Shown here: positions 7,623 through 16,046 of the stretch, one piece after another
How positions within the stretch are numbered: the first letter of the stretch is position 1
Layout: every line of letters starts with the position of its first letter
Program-made: the position numbers and the translations under genes
From: Limnobacter sp. 130
GTDB lineage: Bacteria; Pseudomonadota; Gammaproteobacteria; Burkholderiales; Burkholderiaceae_B
Direction: 5' to 3'
Assembly: GCF_902506325.1 (NCBI RefSeq)
Contig: NZ_LR732330.1
Coordinates: 496,001 to 560,000, forward strand
DNA: 64,000 nucleotides
The notes under the pieces: model-generated
Seen by the model: the letters and a program-made list of their open reading frames with translations, nothing else
Told to the model about the DNA's origin: nothing
Databases searched by the model: none

Positions 7623-8633
7623 ATGGTTCGCTACCTGAACAGGCTGTACTGGATTGGCTACATTTCAGTCATGTTCAGCCTTTACTGGGCACTTCACCAT
7701 TGGCTCGGTATTCGGGCCGACAACGCTGCAGTGGCCGCCATGGCCCTGGTAGTCGGCGTATTGTTTGCCGCACATGTGGGCTTTAACATCTCGGGCTTCG
7801 CCCTTTCTTACAGCGTGCGTCAAATTCCGCAAGTCCGCGACAAGGGGCTTCACTTTCACAGCACCGAAGGGGAAGGATTTCACCGGCTTGGTCTTGCTCG
7901 CTGGATCAAGGCCGTGTTGGTAGAAAGTATCGCTTCGCTAAAACTGATCACCCTGTTACAACCCTGGGCCCCGAATCCCGACGGTATTCAATTGGCTGGC
8001 AAGGCTTGGCGCAGGAAAAAACCTCTACCTGTGCTATTGGTGCATGGCTATTTGTGCAACTCGGCGGTTTGGGCTGGAACCCGAACCCTGCTTGAACGAG
8101 CCGACGTGACTACACACGCAATTACGCTTGAACCTACGATTGGCTCGATTCGCAGCTACTCCGACACGATTCACGAGGCGATTGATGAATTATTGGTGGC
8201 GACAGGCGCCCCCCAAGTCAAAATAATTGCACACAGCATGGGCGGAGTCGCTGTGCGCTACCACGCCACCGAGTACGGGCACCATCGCATTGCCGGTATG
8301 ATTACAATTGGCAGTCCGCATTACGGCACAGCCTTGTCTACCTTCGGTATTGGCAAGAATGTGAAGCAAATGGCCTGGGGAAGTTTTTTCTTGAATACGC
8401 TGCGGGAACACCCGACAGACCGAGAATTTCAGAACAAGATCTGGTCGCTGTGGAGCCCACAAGACAACATGGTGTGTCCACCGGTTTCCAGCAAACTGGA
8501 GTTTGGAAAAAACATCGCCGTGCCCGGATGCGGGCACGTGGCTTTGGTGACAGATTCCACCACGGAAGACCTGATTCTCAACTGGCTTGCAGAAGATGCT
8601 CAGGCCTATCCGTTGGCAGAAAACAGGGCTTAG
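7623..8633 (+). CDS. Membrane-anchored alpha/beta-hydrolase lipase
   Basis: A 336-residue protein with two hydrophobic segments (about residues 9-30 and 36-60) followed by an alpha/beta-hydrolase domain. The oxyanion-hole motif LLVHGYLCNS is at 138-147, the nucleophile elbow AHSMGG at 203-208 (Ser205), and a late GCGHVALVTD gives the likely catalytic His. It resembles triacylglycerol lipases that act on the cytoplasmic side of membranes or on granules. It starts five bases after the GMC stop, so it belongs to the same operon, and its stop codon overlaps that of the convergent fatty acyl-CoA reductase in a TTAG tetranucleotide. Confidence 0.85.
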   Translation: MVRYLNRLYWIGYISVMFSLYWALHHWLGIRADNAAVAAMALVVGVLFAAHVGFNISGFALSYSVRQIPQVRDKGLHFHSTEGEGFHRLGLARWIKAVLVESIASLKLITLLQPWAPNPDGIQLAGKAWRRKKPLPVLLVHGYLCNSAVWAGTRTLLERADVTTHAITLEPTIGSIRSYSDTIHEAIDELLVATGAPQVKIIAHSMGGVAVRYHATEYGHHRIAGMITIGSPHYGTALSTFGIGKNVKQMAWGSFFLNTLREHPTDREFQNKIWSLWSPQDNMVCPPVSSKLEFGKNIAVPGCGHVALVTDSTTEDLILNWLAEDAQAYPLAENRA

Positions 8634-10615
8634 AAGTGGATACCTTGCATCAGGGTTGAGAAGGCAACCTGCTCTGCAGATGGCCCACCACCCTTCTTGC
8701 CCTTCGCCGCAGATTCCGAATCCGGGAACATGCGGAACGAGGTATTCATCAAAATTTGCGCAGGCTTCGGTATCAGCGCATGCATTACCTGACCCAACAC
8801 ACCCAGGCGCGTTGCAATTCGAACCGGCTTGTGAATGACCGCTTGCGCAATCAAATCAGCTGCCTGCTCAGGACTCAGCGTGGGCACATTGTTGTACAGC
8901 TTGGTGGGCGCGATCATGGGTGTGCGCACCAGCGGCATGTTGATGGTGGTGAAAGTAATGTTCAAATCCGCAAATTCAGAAGCTGCACAACGCGTCCATG
9001 CATCCAGCGCCCCTTTGGAAGCCACATAGGCAGAGAAGCGAGGCGCGTTGGTCAACACACCAATTGAAGAAATATTCACCACATGGCCTTTGCGCTTTTC
9101 CATCATTTTTGGCAACAAACCGTAGGTAACACGCAAGGCACCAAAGTAATTCAGCTGCATGGTTCGCTCCAGGTCATGGAAACGGTCAAAGCTGTTTTCA
9201 ATACCCCGGCGAATTGAACGACCCGCGTTGTTCACCAACACATCGACATGGCCGAAATCAGACAGCAATTGCGCAACGAATCGGTCGCAATCCTGCATGT
9301 CCGCAATGTCGACAGAATAAGTGTGCAGCGTGTTGCCTTCTGATTTGATCAAGGCCTTGGCCTCAGCCAGCTTTTCTTCATCGCGGCCACAAATAATGGT
9401 AATTGCACCCGCTGCCGCAAATTTTTGCGCAGCAGCCAAACCAATACCGGATGAACCACCAGTAATAAGCACCACCTTGTCTTTCACCTGGCCTGTCAGG
9501 CTGCGGTCGATGAACAAATCGGGATCCAGGTGACGTTCCCAGTAATCCCAAATGGCCCAAGCGTAGTCTTCAAGACGCGGGCACTCAATGCCACTGCCGT
9601 CCAGTGCAGCCAAAGTTTGGCGACAGTCGTATCGGGTTGGCCAGTTAATGTAACCAAACACCTCTTCGGGCAGGGCCAAATCTTTCAGCAAGGCATTGCG
9701 AATTCGGCGCACTGGGGTCAGGCTCATCAGCCCCTTCTTCACTGCACCAGGTACAAAACCGAACATGGCCGCATTAATGCGCATTTCCATTTTCGGTGCA
9801 TGTGCAGCACGCGCAAAAATGTTCAGTACATCGCCAATTCGATTGGGGCTGGGGTCAACAAGGTGGAATGCCTTACCGTCCAGATCAGGCTGGTGCGCAA
9901 TGTGATCCATGGCATTGACCACAAAATCCACAGGCACAATATTGATTCGACCGCCTTCGATACCGATCGTAGGCACCCAGGAAGGCAGTAGCTTGCGCAT
10001 TTTCTGGATCAACTTGAACAGGTAATAGGGTCCGTCAATTTTGTCCATCTCGCCAGTTTTCGAATCACCCACCACAAAGCCCGGCCGGTACACACGCCAT
10101 GCGCCTTTTACTTTCTTGCGCACAATTTCTTCTGAATCGTGTTTGGTGCTGAAATAAGGGTGATCCAGGTTCTCGGCCTCTTCGAACATGTCCTCACGGA
10201 ACACGCCTTCGTACAAGCCAGCAGCCGCAATCGAGGAAGTCAGCTGAAAGCAGCCGGCTCCAATTGCATTGGCCAAATCCACCGCGTTTTCGGTGCCTTT
10301 GATATTGGTTTCTTGCTGGCTTTCGGCATCCGCAGCCAAATCATAAATGGCAGCCAGGTGAAAAAAGTGGGCAATATTCTTGTTTAGCTCCTTGATTTCA
10401 GTGGCTTTCAAACCCAACTTTGGTTTGGTCAAGTCACCAACCACAGGCACGCACTGCCCTTTCTTGGCACCCCAATACTTTTGGAGTTCGGGCACTTTGT
10501 CCAGACTCGATTCGCGAATCAAAAAGTAAATGGTGCCTTTGCGCTTTTGCTCAACCAAGCGTTTCACCAATCGTTTACCGATGAAGCCCGTGGCTCCGGT
10601 CACAAAATAATTCAT
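8630..10615 (-). CDS. Fatty acyl-CoA reductase, two-domain, alcohol-forming
   Basis: A 661-residue protein, the same length I recall for Marinobacter Maqu_2507, and closely similar to my memory of that sequence over its full length. The N-terminal extended-SDR domain has TGATGFIG at 6-13 and an active-site Y154xxxK158. The C-terminal classical SDR domain has TGGSSGIG at 385-392, NNAG at 462-465 and Y530xxxK534 with Ser517. Both halves keep catalytic residues, as expected for reduction of acyl-CoA through an aldehyde to a fatty alcohol with NADPH. This is the first step of wax ester formation. It is convergent with the lipase and divergent from the phasin gene. Confidence 0.88.
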   Translation of the reverse strand: MNYFVTGATGFIGKRLVKRLVEQKRKGTIYFLIRESSLDKVPELQKYWGAKKGQCVPVVGDLTKPKLGLKATEIKELNKNIAHFFHLAAIYDLAADAESQQETNIKGTENAVDLANAIGAGCFQLTSSIAAAGLYEGVFREDMFEEAENLDHPYFSTKHDSEEIVRKKVKGAWRVYRPGFVVGDSKTGEMDKIDGPYYLFKLIQKMRKLLPSWVPTIGIEGGRINIVPVDFVVNAMDHIAHQPDLDGKAFHLVDPSPNRIGDVLNIFARAAHAPKMEMRINAAMFGFVPGAVKKGLMSLTPVRRIRNALLKDLALPEEVFGYINWPTRYDCRQTLAALDGSGIECPRLEDYAWAIWDYWERHLDPDLFIDRSLTGQVKDKVVLITGGSSGIGLAAAQKFAAAGAITIICGRDEEKLAEAKALIKSEGNTLHTYSVDIADMQDCDRFVAQLLSDFGHVDVLVNNAGRSIRRGIENSFDRFHDLERTMQLNYFGALRVTYGLLPKMMEKRKGHVVNISSIGVLTNAPRFSAYVASKGALDAWTRCAASEFADLNITFTTINMPLVRTPMIAPTKLYNNVPTLSPEQAADLIAQAVIHKPVRIATRLGVLGQVMHALIPKPAQILMNTSFRMFPDSESAAKGKKGGGPSAEQVAFSTLMQGIHF

Positions 10616-10860
10616 GTATGTCTTCTCCGCGCGGGGTTTTTTATGGAAGATACGTCTCAGGAAGGCTTACTATAACTGCCCGCCCGAAATTCTCAAACTC
10701 CATGCGGGCTGTGCGGGTGTTTTGTCAGCACCCTGCTTACGGGAAAACACGAGGTAGGGTTTAGTGTGCCTTCTCTAGTGTGGCCTCGATAAACTACTAC
10801 AATAATCAAAAAAGGCAGCGACCCGCGACGGGTCACTTTGCCATCACAAGGAGAGACAAC

Positions 10861-11310
10861 ATGGCCGGTAAGAAAAAGCCCATCAAAGGTGCAGTCGATA
10901 GCGCACAACAATTGTGGACCGCAGGTGTGGGCGCCATTACCAAAGCGCAAGAAGAAAGCAACCGTGTTTTGGAAAACCTGGTCAAGGAAGGCCATGATAT
11001 TCAGGAGCGAACCGTGAAATTTGCAGATCAAAAAGTAGTTGAAGTAACCGGCAAGGTCAGCAAGCTGGCAGGCTCAGTATCCAGCAAAGCCACCCAACAC
11101 TGGGACAAGCTTGAACAAGTATTCGAGGAACGCGTAGCCCGCGCCTTGGGTCGCTTGGGTGTTCCTACCAACAAAGACGTTCAACAATTGTCTGAACGTA
11201 TTGATCAATTGTCTGCTGCCATTGCCGAATTGACAGGCAAAAAAGCAGAAACCAAAGCAGGCACTGCAAAGCGCACCAGCACCACGCGTGCCAAAAAATC
11301 TGCTGAGTAA
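10861..11310 (+). CDS. Phasin-family granule-associated protein (PhaI/PhaF type)
   Basis: A 149-residue protein started at the ATG at 10861, eight bases after an AAGGAGAG Shine-Dalgarno. An earlier frame opening at 10780 lacks one. The first about 120 residues form amphipathic and coiled-coil helices typical of the polyhydroxyalkanoate granule-associated family, including a VARALGRLGVPTNKDVQQLS segment that recurs in PhaI/PhaF proteins. The last about 25 residues are Lys/Ala/Thr-rich. Such proteins coat storage granules and can bind DNA through basic tails. It lies divergent from the acyl-CoA reductase, suggesting a granule role for this locus. Confidence 0.85.
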   Translation: MAGKKKPIKGAVDSAQQLWTAGVGAITKAQEESNRVLENLVKEGHDIQERTVKFADQKVVEVTGKVSKLAGSVSSKATQHWDKLEQVFEERVARALGRLGVPTNKDVQQLSERIDQLSAAIAELTGKKAETKAGTAKRTSTTRAKKSAE

Positions 11311-11319
11311 TTGAATCAA

Positions 11320-11353
11320 TTGTTGACCGGGCCAACGACGGCCTTGTCAACAA
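11320..11353 (+). terminator. Strong stem-loop between phasin and patatin genes
   Basis: Arms TTGTTGAC and GTCAACAA enclose an inner GGCC/GGCC stem with a six-base loop. It starts ten bases after the phasin stop and ends 28 bases before the patatin start. There is no T-run after it, so it may be a partial terminator or an RNA-stabilising hairpin that lets phasin be made in excess over the phospholipase. Confidence 0.5.
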
Positions 11354-11381
11354 ACGCTTTGGGCTGGAGCACACAACCCGC

Positions 11382-12635
11382 ATGAACAATCACGAATCTG
11401 GCCCGAAAATCGGGTTGGCCTTGGCAGGTGGCGGCCCCTTGGGCGCCATTTATGAAATTGGTGCATTGGTCGCGCTTTCAGAGGCCATCGATGGACTCGA
11501 TCTGAACGACATGAGTGTCTATGTGGGTGTATCTGCTGGCGGAATTGTTGCCACCGGGTTGGCGCACGATCTGACTCCACACCAAATCTACAAGCTGTTC
11601 ATTGAAGGCGAACCCGAAGAGTTTGCCTTTGATCCGTCGATTTTGTTGCGTCCGGCCTGGAAAGAGTACTGGATGCGCCTTAGAAAGGTACCCAGCCTTC
11701 TGGGCACTGCCATTTCAGACTATTTCCTGCGCGATGACGCCACTTGGGTCAGCTGCATTGAACGCTTGGGCGCAGCAATACCCACTGGCTTGTTCAATGG
11801 CGACGAATTGCACGAATGGATGGCGGACCTGATCGCCAAAGGCGGTGGTACCAACGATTTCCGCAGTTTGCGCAACCGGCTTATTTTGGTGGCGACCGAC
11901 CTGGATTCAGGCGACTCCATCCCCTTCGGAATGCCCGGGTTTGATGACGTTCCCATATCAAAAGCTGTGCAAGCCTCTGCATCCCTGCCCGGCTTGTTTC
12001 CGCCCACGCGCATTGCCAATCGGCACTATGTAGATGGGGCGTTGAAAAAAACCCTGCATGCCTCCACAGCCTTAAAAGAAGGTGTGGAGTTACTGATTTG
12101 CCTGAACCCCTTGGTACCGTACGATGACCGGTTAAACCCCAAAAACCATCGGCGCAGGGCCAAGGGCAAAGCATTTCAGCCCGGATCGCGTTTATACGAA
12201 GGCGGATTGCCGCTGGTGCTCTCGCAAACGTTTAGATCAATTATTCATTCACGCATGGACATTGGCATGGAGCGCTACGCGCACCTTTATCCCAATGCTG
12301 ACATTGTGCTGTTTGAACCCCAACATGGCGATGGCGAATTTTTCTTCACCAACCCTTTCAGCTACGCAAGCCGCCGACGTTTGTGTGAGCATGCCTACCA
12401 ACGCACGCGCGAAGAATTGTGGGCACGCCGTTACGATTTGGCAGAGAAGTTTTCGCGACATGGTCTTGAACTGAATCTGGAAGTTCTGAAAGATCCCACC
12501 ATGCAGCTGGCCAACAAAACCAGCAAAAGACCAGCACGTACTGGATCCATGGTGTCCAAATTTGATCAACTTGAAGACTCGCTCAACGAGCTTGATCGTT
12601 ACATACGTATTGCAAAAACAAGAAATGCTGCGTGA
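11382..12635 (+). CDS. Patatin-like phospholipase / lipid acyl hydrolase
   Basis: A 417-residue patatin-domain protein. The oxyanion-hole motif GGGPLG is at residues 17-22, the nucleophile motif GVSAG at 49-53 (Ser51), and the catalytic Asp lies in the motif HYVDGALKKT. No signal peptide is seen, so it probably acts in the cytoplasm, on membrane lipid or on stored lipid. It follows the phasin gene on the same strand, which fits a role in mobilising granule lipid. The substrate cannot be read from the sequence. Confidence 0.87.
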   Translation: MNNHESGPKIGLALAGGGPLGAIYEIGALVALSEAIDGLDLNDMSVYVGVSAGGIVATGLAHDLTPHQIYKLFIEGEPEEFAFDPSILLRPAWKEYWMRLRKVPSLLGTAISDYFLRDDATWVSCIERLGAAIPTGLFNGDELHEWMADLIAKGGGTNDFRSLRNRLILVATDLDSGDSIPFGMPGFDDVPISKAVQASASLPGLFPPTRIANRHYVDGALKKTLHASTALKEGVELLICLNPLVPYDDRLNPKNHRRRAKGKAFQPGSRLYEGGLPLVLSQTFRSIIHSRMDIGMERYAHLYPNADIVLFEPQHGDGEFFFTNPFSYASRRRLCEHAYQRTREELWARRYDLAEKFSRHGLELNLEVLKDPTMQLANKTSKRPARTGSMVSKFDQLEDSLNELDRYIRIAKTRNAA

Positions 12636-12706
12636 AGAACGCCATTACTCACAAGTAACAAGGGCAGTGAGGCCCCAAATACTTGATAAAACAACGTAGA
12701 CTAATA

Positions 12707-12719
12707 GTATTCAAAATAC
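12707..12719. promoter_or_regulatory. Small inverted repeat upstream of the TetR regulator gene
   Basis: GTATT and AATAC arms separated by CAA lie about 70 bases before the regulator's start codon, in an AT-rich stretch likely to hold its promoter. TetR-type repressors often bind such a site in their own upstream region. The dyad is short, so it may be chance. Confidence 0.25.
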
Positions 12720-12789
12720 CAATAACAGACTTGCTGCATGAAGTCTTAAGCTTGATCAGGACTTTGGCCAGACAGGAGACGACCAGAAC

Positions 12790-13458
12790 ATGGAACGCAA
12801 GCCTCCAAGAAGAACAAGAGAACGAATTCTTGATTTATCGCTTCGGCTATTCAATGAATTCGGGGAGCCCAATATTACAACTACCGTGATCGCTGATGAA
12901 ATGAACATCAGCCCCGGTAATTTGTATTATCACTTCCGAAACAAAGACGACATCGTCAACAGTATTTTTGCCAGTTTCGAGAAAGAAATTGATGGTCTGC
13001 TCGACGTACCCGGCAACCGCCAAGCCAATATCGAAGATGCCTGGCTTTACCTTCAGGTGTCATTTGAGCTGATTTGGCGCTATCGATTCCTGTACCGCGA
13101 CTTGAACGATCTGTTGTCGCGCAACCGCACACTCGAAATCCATTTCAAACGCATTCTGAAACACAAAGTTGATGTGGCACGCCGCTTGTGTCAAGGCTTG
13201 GTGGAATCGGGTGACATGATGGCATCCCAGCCACAAATCAATGCCTTGGCCACCAACATGGTGGTTGTAGCCACTTACTGGCTGTCATTCGAATACGTCA
13301 GGGACCCGCGCCACTTCAACGATGAAGCCACCATGAGTGCTGCGCTGGCCAACGGTGTGTATCAGGTCATGTGCCTGCTCGCACCCTATTTACAAGGCAA
13401 TGCCAAAGAACTGTTCGAAAGCCTTGCCCAATCTTTTATTACTGAAGAAAACACATAA
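12790..13458 (+). CDS. TetR-family transcriptional regulator
   Basis: A 222-residue regulator. The N-terminal helix-turn-helix spans about residues 10-56 and contains TTTVIADEMNISPGNLYYHF, a typical TetR recognition region. The remaining about 165 residues form the helical ligand-binding domain. It sits 18 bases before the acyl-CoA-binding protein gene, and the two are probably cotranscribed. An acyl-CoA or fatty acid ligand, and control of the neighbouring lipid genes, are plausible by analogy with LaoR, PsrA and FadR-like TetR proteins, but not shown. Confidence 0.88.
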   Translation: MERKPPRRTRERILDLSLRLFNEFGEPNITTTVIADEMNISPGNLYYHFRNKDDIVNSIFASFEKEIDGLLDVPGNRQANIEDAWLYLQVSFELIWRYRFLYRDLNDLLSRNRTLEIHFKRILKHKVDVARRLCQGLVESGDMMASQPQINALATNMVVVATYWLSFEYVRDPRHFNDEATMSAALANGVYQVMCLLAPYLQGNAKELFESLAQSFITEENT

Positions 13459-13476
13459 CAAGACTTAGGAGAACTT

Positions 13477-13731
13477 ATGAGCGACTTGAAAGCCCGTTTC
13501 GAAAAGGCAGTGGCCGAATCAAAATCACTGCCGTCACGCCCCGACAATCAGACCCTGTTGAAGATTTATGCTTTGTTCAAGCAATCAACCGAAGGTGACA
13601 ACACCGGAAAACGCCCAGGGTTCACCGACATTGTTGGCCGCGCAAAGTTTGACGCGTGGAAGGGCCTGGAAGGCACCAGCAACGATCAAGCCATGCAGAA
13701 TTACATTGATCTGATTGAGTCGCTGAAATAA
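13477..13731 (+). CDS. Acyl-CoA-binding protein
   Basis: An 84-residue protein of the eukaryotic-type ACBP family. It shows the conserved YALFKQSTEGDN segment and the K-F-D-A-W core followed by a G-x-S-x-x-x-A-M-x-x-Y-I motif near the C-terminus. These four-helix proteins bind medium- and long-chain acyl-CoA and buffer or deliver them. They are patchily distributed in bacteria. A TTAGGAGA Shine-Dalgarno precedes the ATG. It follows the TetR gene and closes the lipid region, with a strong terminator after it. Confidence 0.92.
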   Translation: MSDLKARFEKAVAESKSLPSRPDNQTLLKIYALFKQSTEGDNTGKRPGFTDIVGRAKFDAWKGLEGTSNDQAMQNYIDLIESLK

Positions 13732-13750
13732 ATCAAGGCACTGAATTCAT

Positions 13751-13780
13751 AAAAAAAACCGGCCAATGGCCGGTTTTTTT
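13751..13780. terminator. Bidirectional intrinsic terminator
   Basis: AACCGGCC-AAT-GGCCGGTT stem flanked by an A-run on the left and a T-run on the right, so it can work on both strands. It separates the convergent acyl-CoA-binding protein gene and the ArsR regulator. The stop codon of the latter begins inside the T-run. Confidence 0.92.
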
Positions 13781-14123
13781 ATGGCTGCTTGAAAAAATCA
13801 GGCAGCTGCCTGGAGTCGACAGGCACGGCGTCTAGCTTGGCCGCCACATGCACACACACGGTTCGGCAAAGCTCCACCACTGTCGGCTCCTTTACCTGGT
13901 ATAGCACCAAGGTGCCTTCTTTGCGGCGCTGTAACACGCCTGCACGGTACATCAAGTTCAAATGACGAGAAATATTCGACTGGGTTGAATCAACCTCTTC
14001 CACGATGTCGTTTACTGATTTTTCCCCGTTGCACAGGGCGTGGATAATTTTCAAACGCGTGGGTTCAGACAACACAGCAAAGTAGCCTGACACTTGTTCC
14101 AGCAGGGAATCCAGTTCACTCAT
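13779..14123 (-). CDS. ArsR-family transcriptional regulator
   Basis: A 114-residue winged helix-turn-helix protein started at the ATG at 14123 (MSELDSLLEQ). An earlier frame opening at 14174 adds 17 residues without a better ribosome site. The HTH includes LSEPTRLKIIHALCNGEKS and QSNISRHLNLMYRAGVL. A later Cys-Arg-Thr-Val-Cys pair near the C-terminus might bind a metal or thiol, but the classic ArsR ELCVCD metal site is absent. Targets are unknown. It is followed on the left by the shared terminator and lies downstream of prfC. Confidence 0.85.
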   Translation of the reverse strand: MSELDSLLEQVSGYFAVLSEPTRLKIIHALCNGEKSVNDIVEEVDSTQSNISRHLNLMYRAGVLQRRKEGTLVLYQVKEPTVVELCRTVCVHVAAKLDAVPVDSRQLPDFFKQP

Positions 14124-14160
14124 AGCATGACCGATGTATTTTTTATGTTGAAATGATTGT

Positions 14161-14182
14161 ACCCCCGTTTTCACACGGGGGT
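14161..14182 (-). terminator. Stem-loop after prfC
   Basis: ACCCCCGT and ACGGGGGT arms with a six-base loop, starting six bases after the prfC stop. The stem is very stable but no T-run follows, so termination may be incomplete and allow some readthrough into the ArsR gene. Confidence 0.55.
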
Positions 14183-14188
14183 GGCGGG

Positions 14189-15808
14189 TCAGTGATTGGC
14201 CAACAAAAGCCCTGCATGTTCGCGCATGGGATGAAACTCAATGGTTTCCCAACGCTTTTGCATCACATCAAGATCAAATCTCGATGTCGCCAAAAAAGCG
14301 TGTGTGTCGGCAGCATCGGTCACAATGCGACCCACATTGGCATCCATAAACCGGCGCAAGTCATTGGCGTTTTTGCTGGTTACCCAACGTGCGCAACTGT
14401 AACGGCTTGGCGCCAGGCGAACTTCCACACCATACTCACCTTTCAAACGGGCTTGAACCACTTCAAACTGCAACTGCCCGATTGCACCCAACAACATTTC
14501 CGACCCCAACAGGGGCTTGAACACCTGAATGGCGCCCTCCTGCCCCAGTTCCATTAAACCTTTCTGTAGCTGCTTGCTTCGCATGGGGTCTTTCAATTCG
14601 ACGGATGCGAACAGCTCCGGTGCAAAAAACGGCAAACCCGTGAATTGCAAACCTTCGCCTTCACTCAAAGAATCGCCCAATTGCAAACCACCGTGGGTGG
14701 TCAAACCGATGATGTCGCCCGCATAAGCTTCATCAACCCGATCGCGGCGCTGAGAAAGAAAGGTCACCACACTGGTGGGACGGAAATCCTTGCCTGTGCG
14801 CAACACCTTGAATTTCATGCCATGCTCAAAACGCCCTGACAGCACGCGAACAAAAGCAATGCGATCCCGGTGGGAAGGGTCCATATTGGCTTGAATCTTG
14901 AACACCACGCCGCTGAATTTGTTCTCGGTAGGCGCCACTTCACGCTCAATCGCTTTGCGCGGGCCGGGGTGTGGCGCAACGTCCACCAAAGCGTCCAGCA
15001 CTTCCTGAACACCAAAATTGTTCACCGCAGAGCCAAAAAACATGGGCGTTTGCTTACCGGCAAGAAATGTTTTTTCATCAAAACTGGGGGCAGCGCCCGT
15101 AACCAGTTCAATTTCCTGCTCGGCCTGTTTGAACTCGTTGCCAAAGCGACTTCTGAGTAACTCGCGATTGTTGCCATCGACCACTTCGTCGTCTTCCCGA
15201 CGGCGATCTGCACCGGGCGTAAATACCCGCATGTGGTTTTTGCGAATGTCGAAAATACCGTGGAACAACTTGCCCTGCCCCACAGGCCAGGCAAAAGGCA
15301 CGCAAGGAATACCCAGCGTGCTTTCGATCTCGTCCATCAGCTCAAGGGGGTCACGCACCTCGCGGTCCATTTTATTGACGAATGTAATAATTGGCGTGTT
15401 ACGCGCACGGCACACCTCGATCAAACGCAAGGTTTGCGGCTCTACACCGTTGGCGGCGTCAATTACCATCAAGGCCGCGTCTACGGCAGTCAACACCCGA
15501 TAAGTGTCTTCAGAAAAATCCTGGTGGCCCGGGGTATCGAGCAAATTAATCACTTGGTCGCGGTATTCCATCTGCATCACCGAACTGGCCACAGAAATAC
15601 CACGCTGCTTTTCAATTTCCATCCAGTCCGACGTGGCATGGCGACTCGCCTTGCGAGCCTTAACACTTCCAGCGATTTGAATGGCGCCCGCGAACAGCAA
15701 GAGCTTCTCGGTCAGGGTGGTTTTACCGGCATCGGGGTGGGAAATAATTGCAAACGTTCGGCGACGCTTGACTTCAGATTCAATCGACACAGCAGCCCTT
15801 TGGCTCAA
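14189..15808 (-). CDS. prfC: Peptide chain release factor 3
   Basis: A 539-residue translational GTPase that recycles RF1 and RF2 from the ribosome. The G1 motif is in ISHPDAGKTTLTEK (about residues 18-31), G3 is DTPGHQDF, G4 is NKMD. The central and C-terminal RF3 domains are complete and the length agrees with the E. coli protein (529). It is a single gene, preceded by the about 240-base region that it shares divergently with the TAXI transporter genes. Confidence 0.96.
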   Translation of the reverse strand: MSQRAAVSIESEVKRRRTFAIISHPDAGKTTLTEKLLLFAGAIQIAGSVKARKASRHATSDWMEIEKQRGISVASSVMQMEYRDQVINLLDTPGHQDFSEDTYRVLTAVDAALMVIDAANGVEPQTLRLIEVCRARNTPIITFVNKMDREVRDPLELMDEIESTLGIPCVPFAWPVGQGKLFHGIFDIRKNHMRVFTPGADRRREDDEVVDGNNRELLRSRFGNEFKQAEQEIELVTGAAPSFDEKTFLAGKQTPMFFGSAVNNFGVQEVLDALVDVAPHPGPRKAIEREVAPTENKFSGVVFKIQANMDPSHRDRIAFVRVLSGRFEHGMKFKVLRTGKDFRPTSVVTFLSQRRDRVDEAYAGDIIGLTTHGGLQLGDSLSEGEGLQFTGLPFFAPELFASVELKDPMRSKQLQKGLMELGQEGAIQVFKPLLGSEMLLGAIGQLQFEVVQARLKGEYGVEVRLAPSRYSCARWVTSKNANDLRRFMDANVGRIVTDAADTHAFLATSRFDLDVMQKRWETIEFHPMREHAGLLLANH

Positions 15809-15947
15809 AAGCGGTGATTTTACACGCCCGGTGGCTTAAATTCACCCTCTTTAATTGTCATATCGATACATAAACGACCAACCTGATAAAAACCCTGTTG
15901 CGGACATCCCGTATTGCTCATTTTGTGTATAAATAAGACATTAGCCA

Positions 15948-15986
15948 AGTGTATTTGCACACTCGATTCGTTCAATTAAAGAACGA
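15948..15986. promoter_or_regulatory. Two inverted repeats upstream of the TAXI binding protein
   Basis: AGTGT-N6-ACACT at 15948-15963 and TCGTTC-N7-GAACGA at 15968-15986 lie next to each other in the AT-rich region between prfC and the transporter. They are 60-100 bases before the start codon of the binding protein. Position and symmetry suggest regulator binding sites. I cannot name the regulator. Confidence 0.4.
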
Positions 15987-16046
15987 TAATAATCACAAAG
16001 CCCAATACCCAATGGGCACAGTTTCATCAAATCATAGGGGATACCA

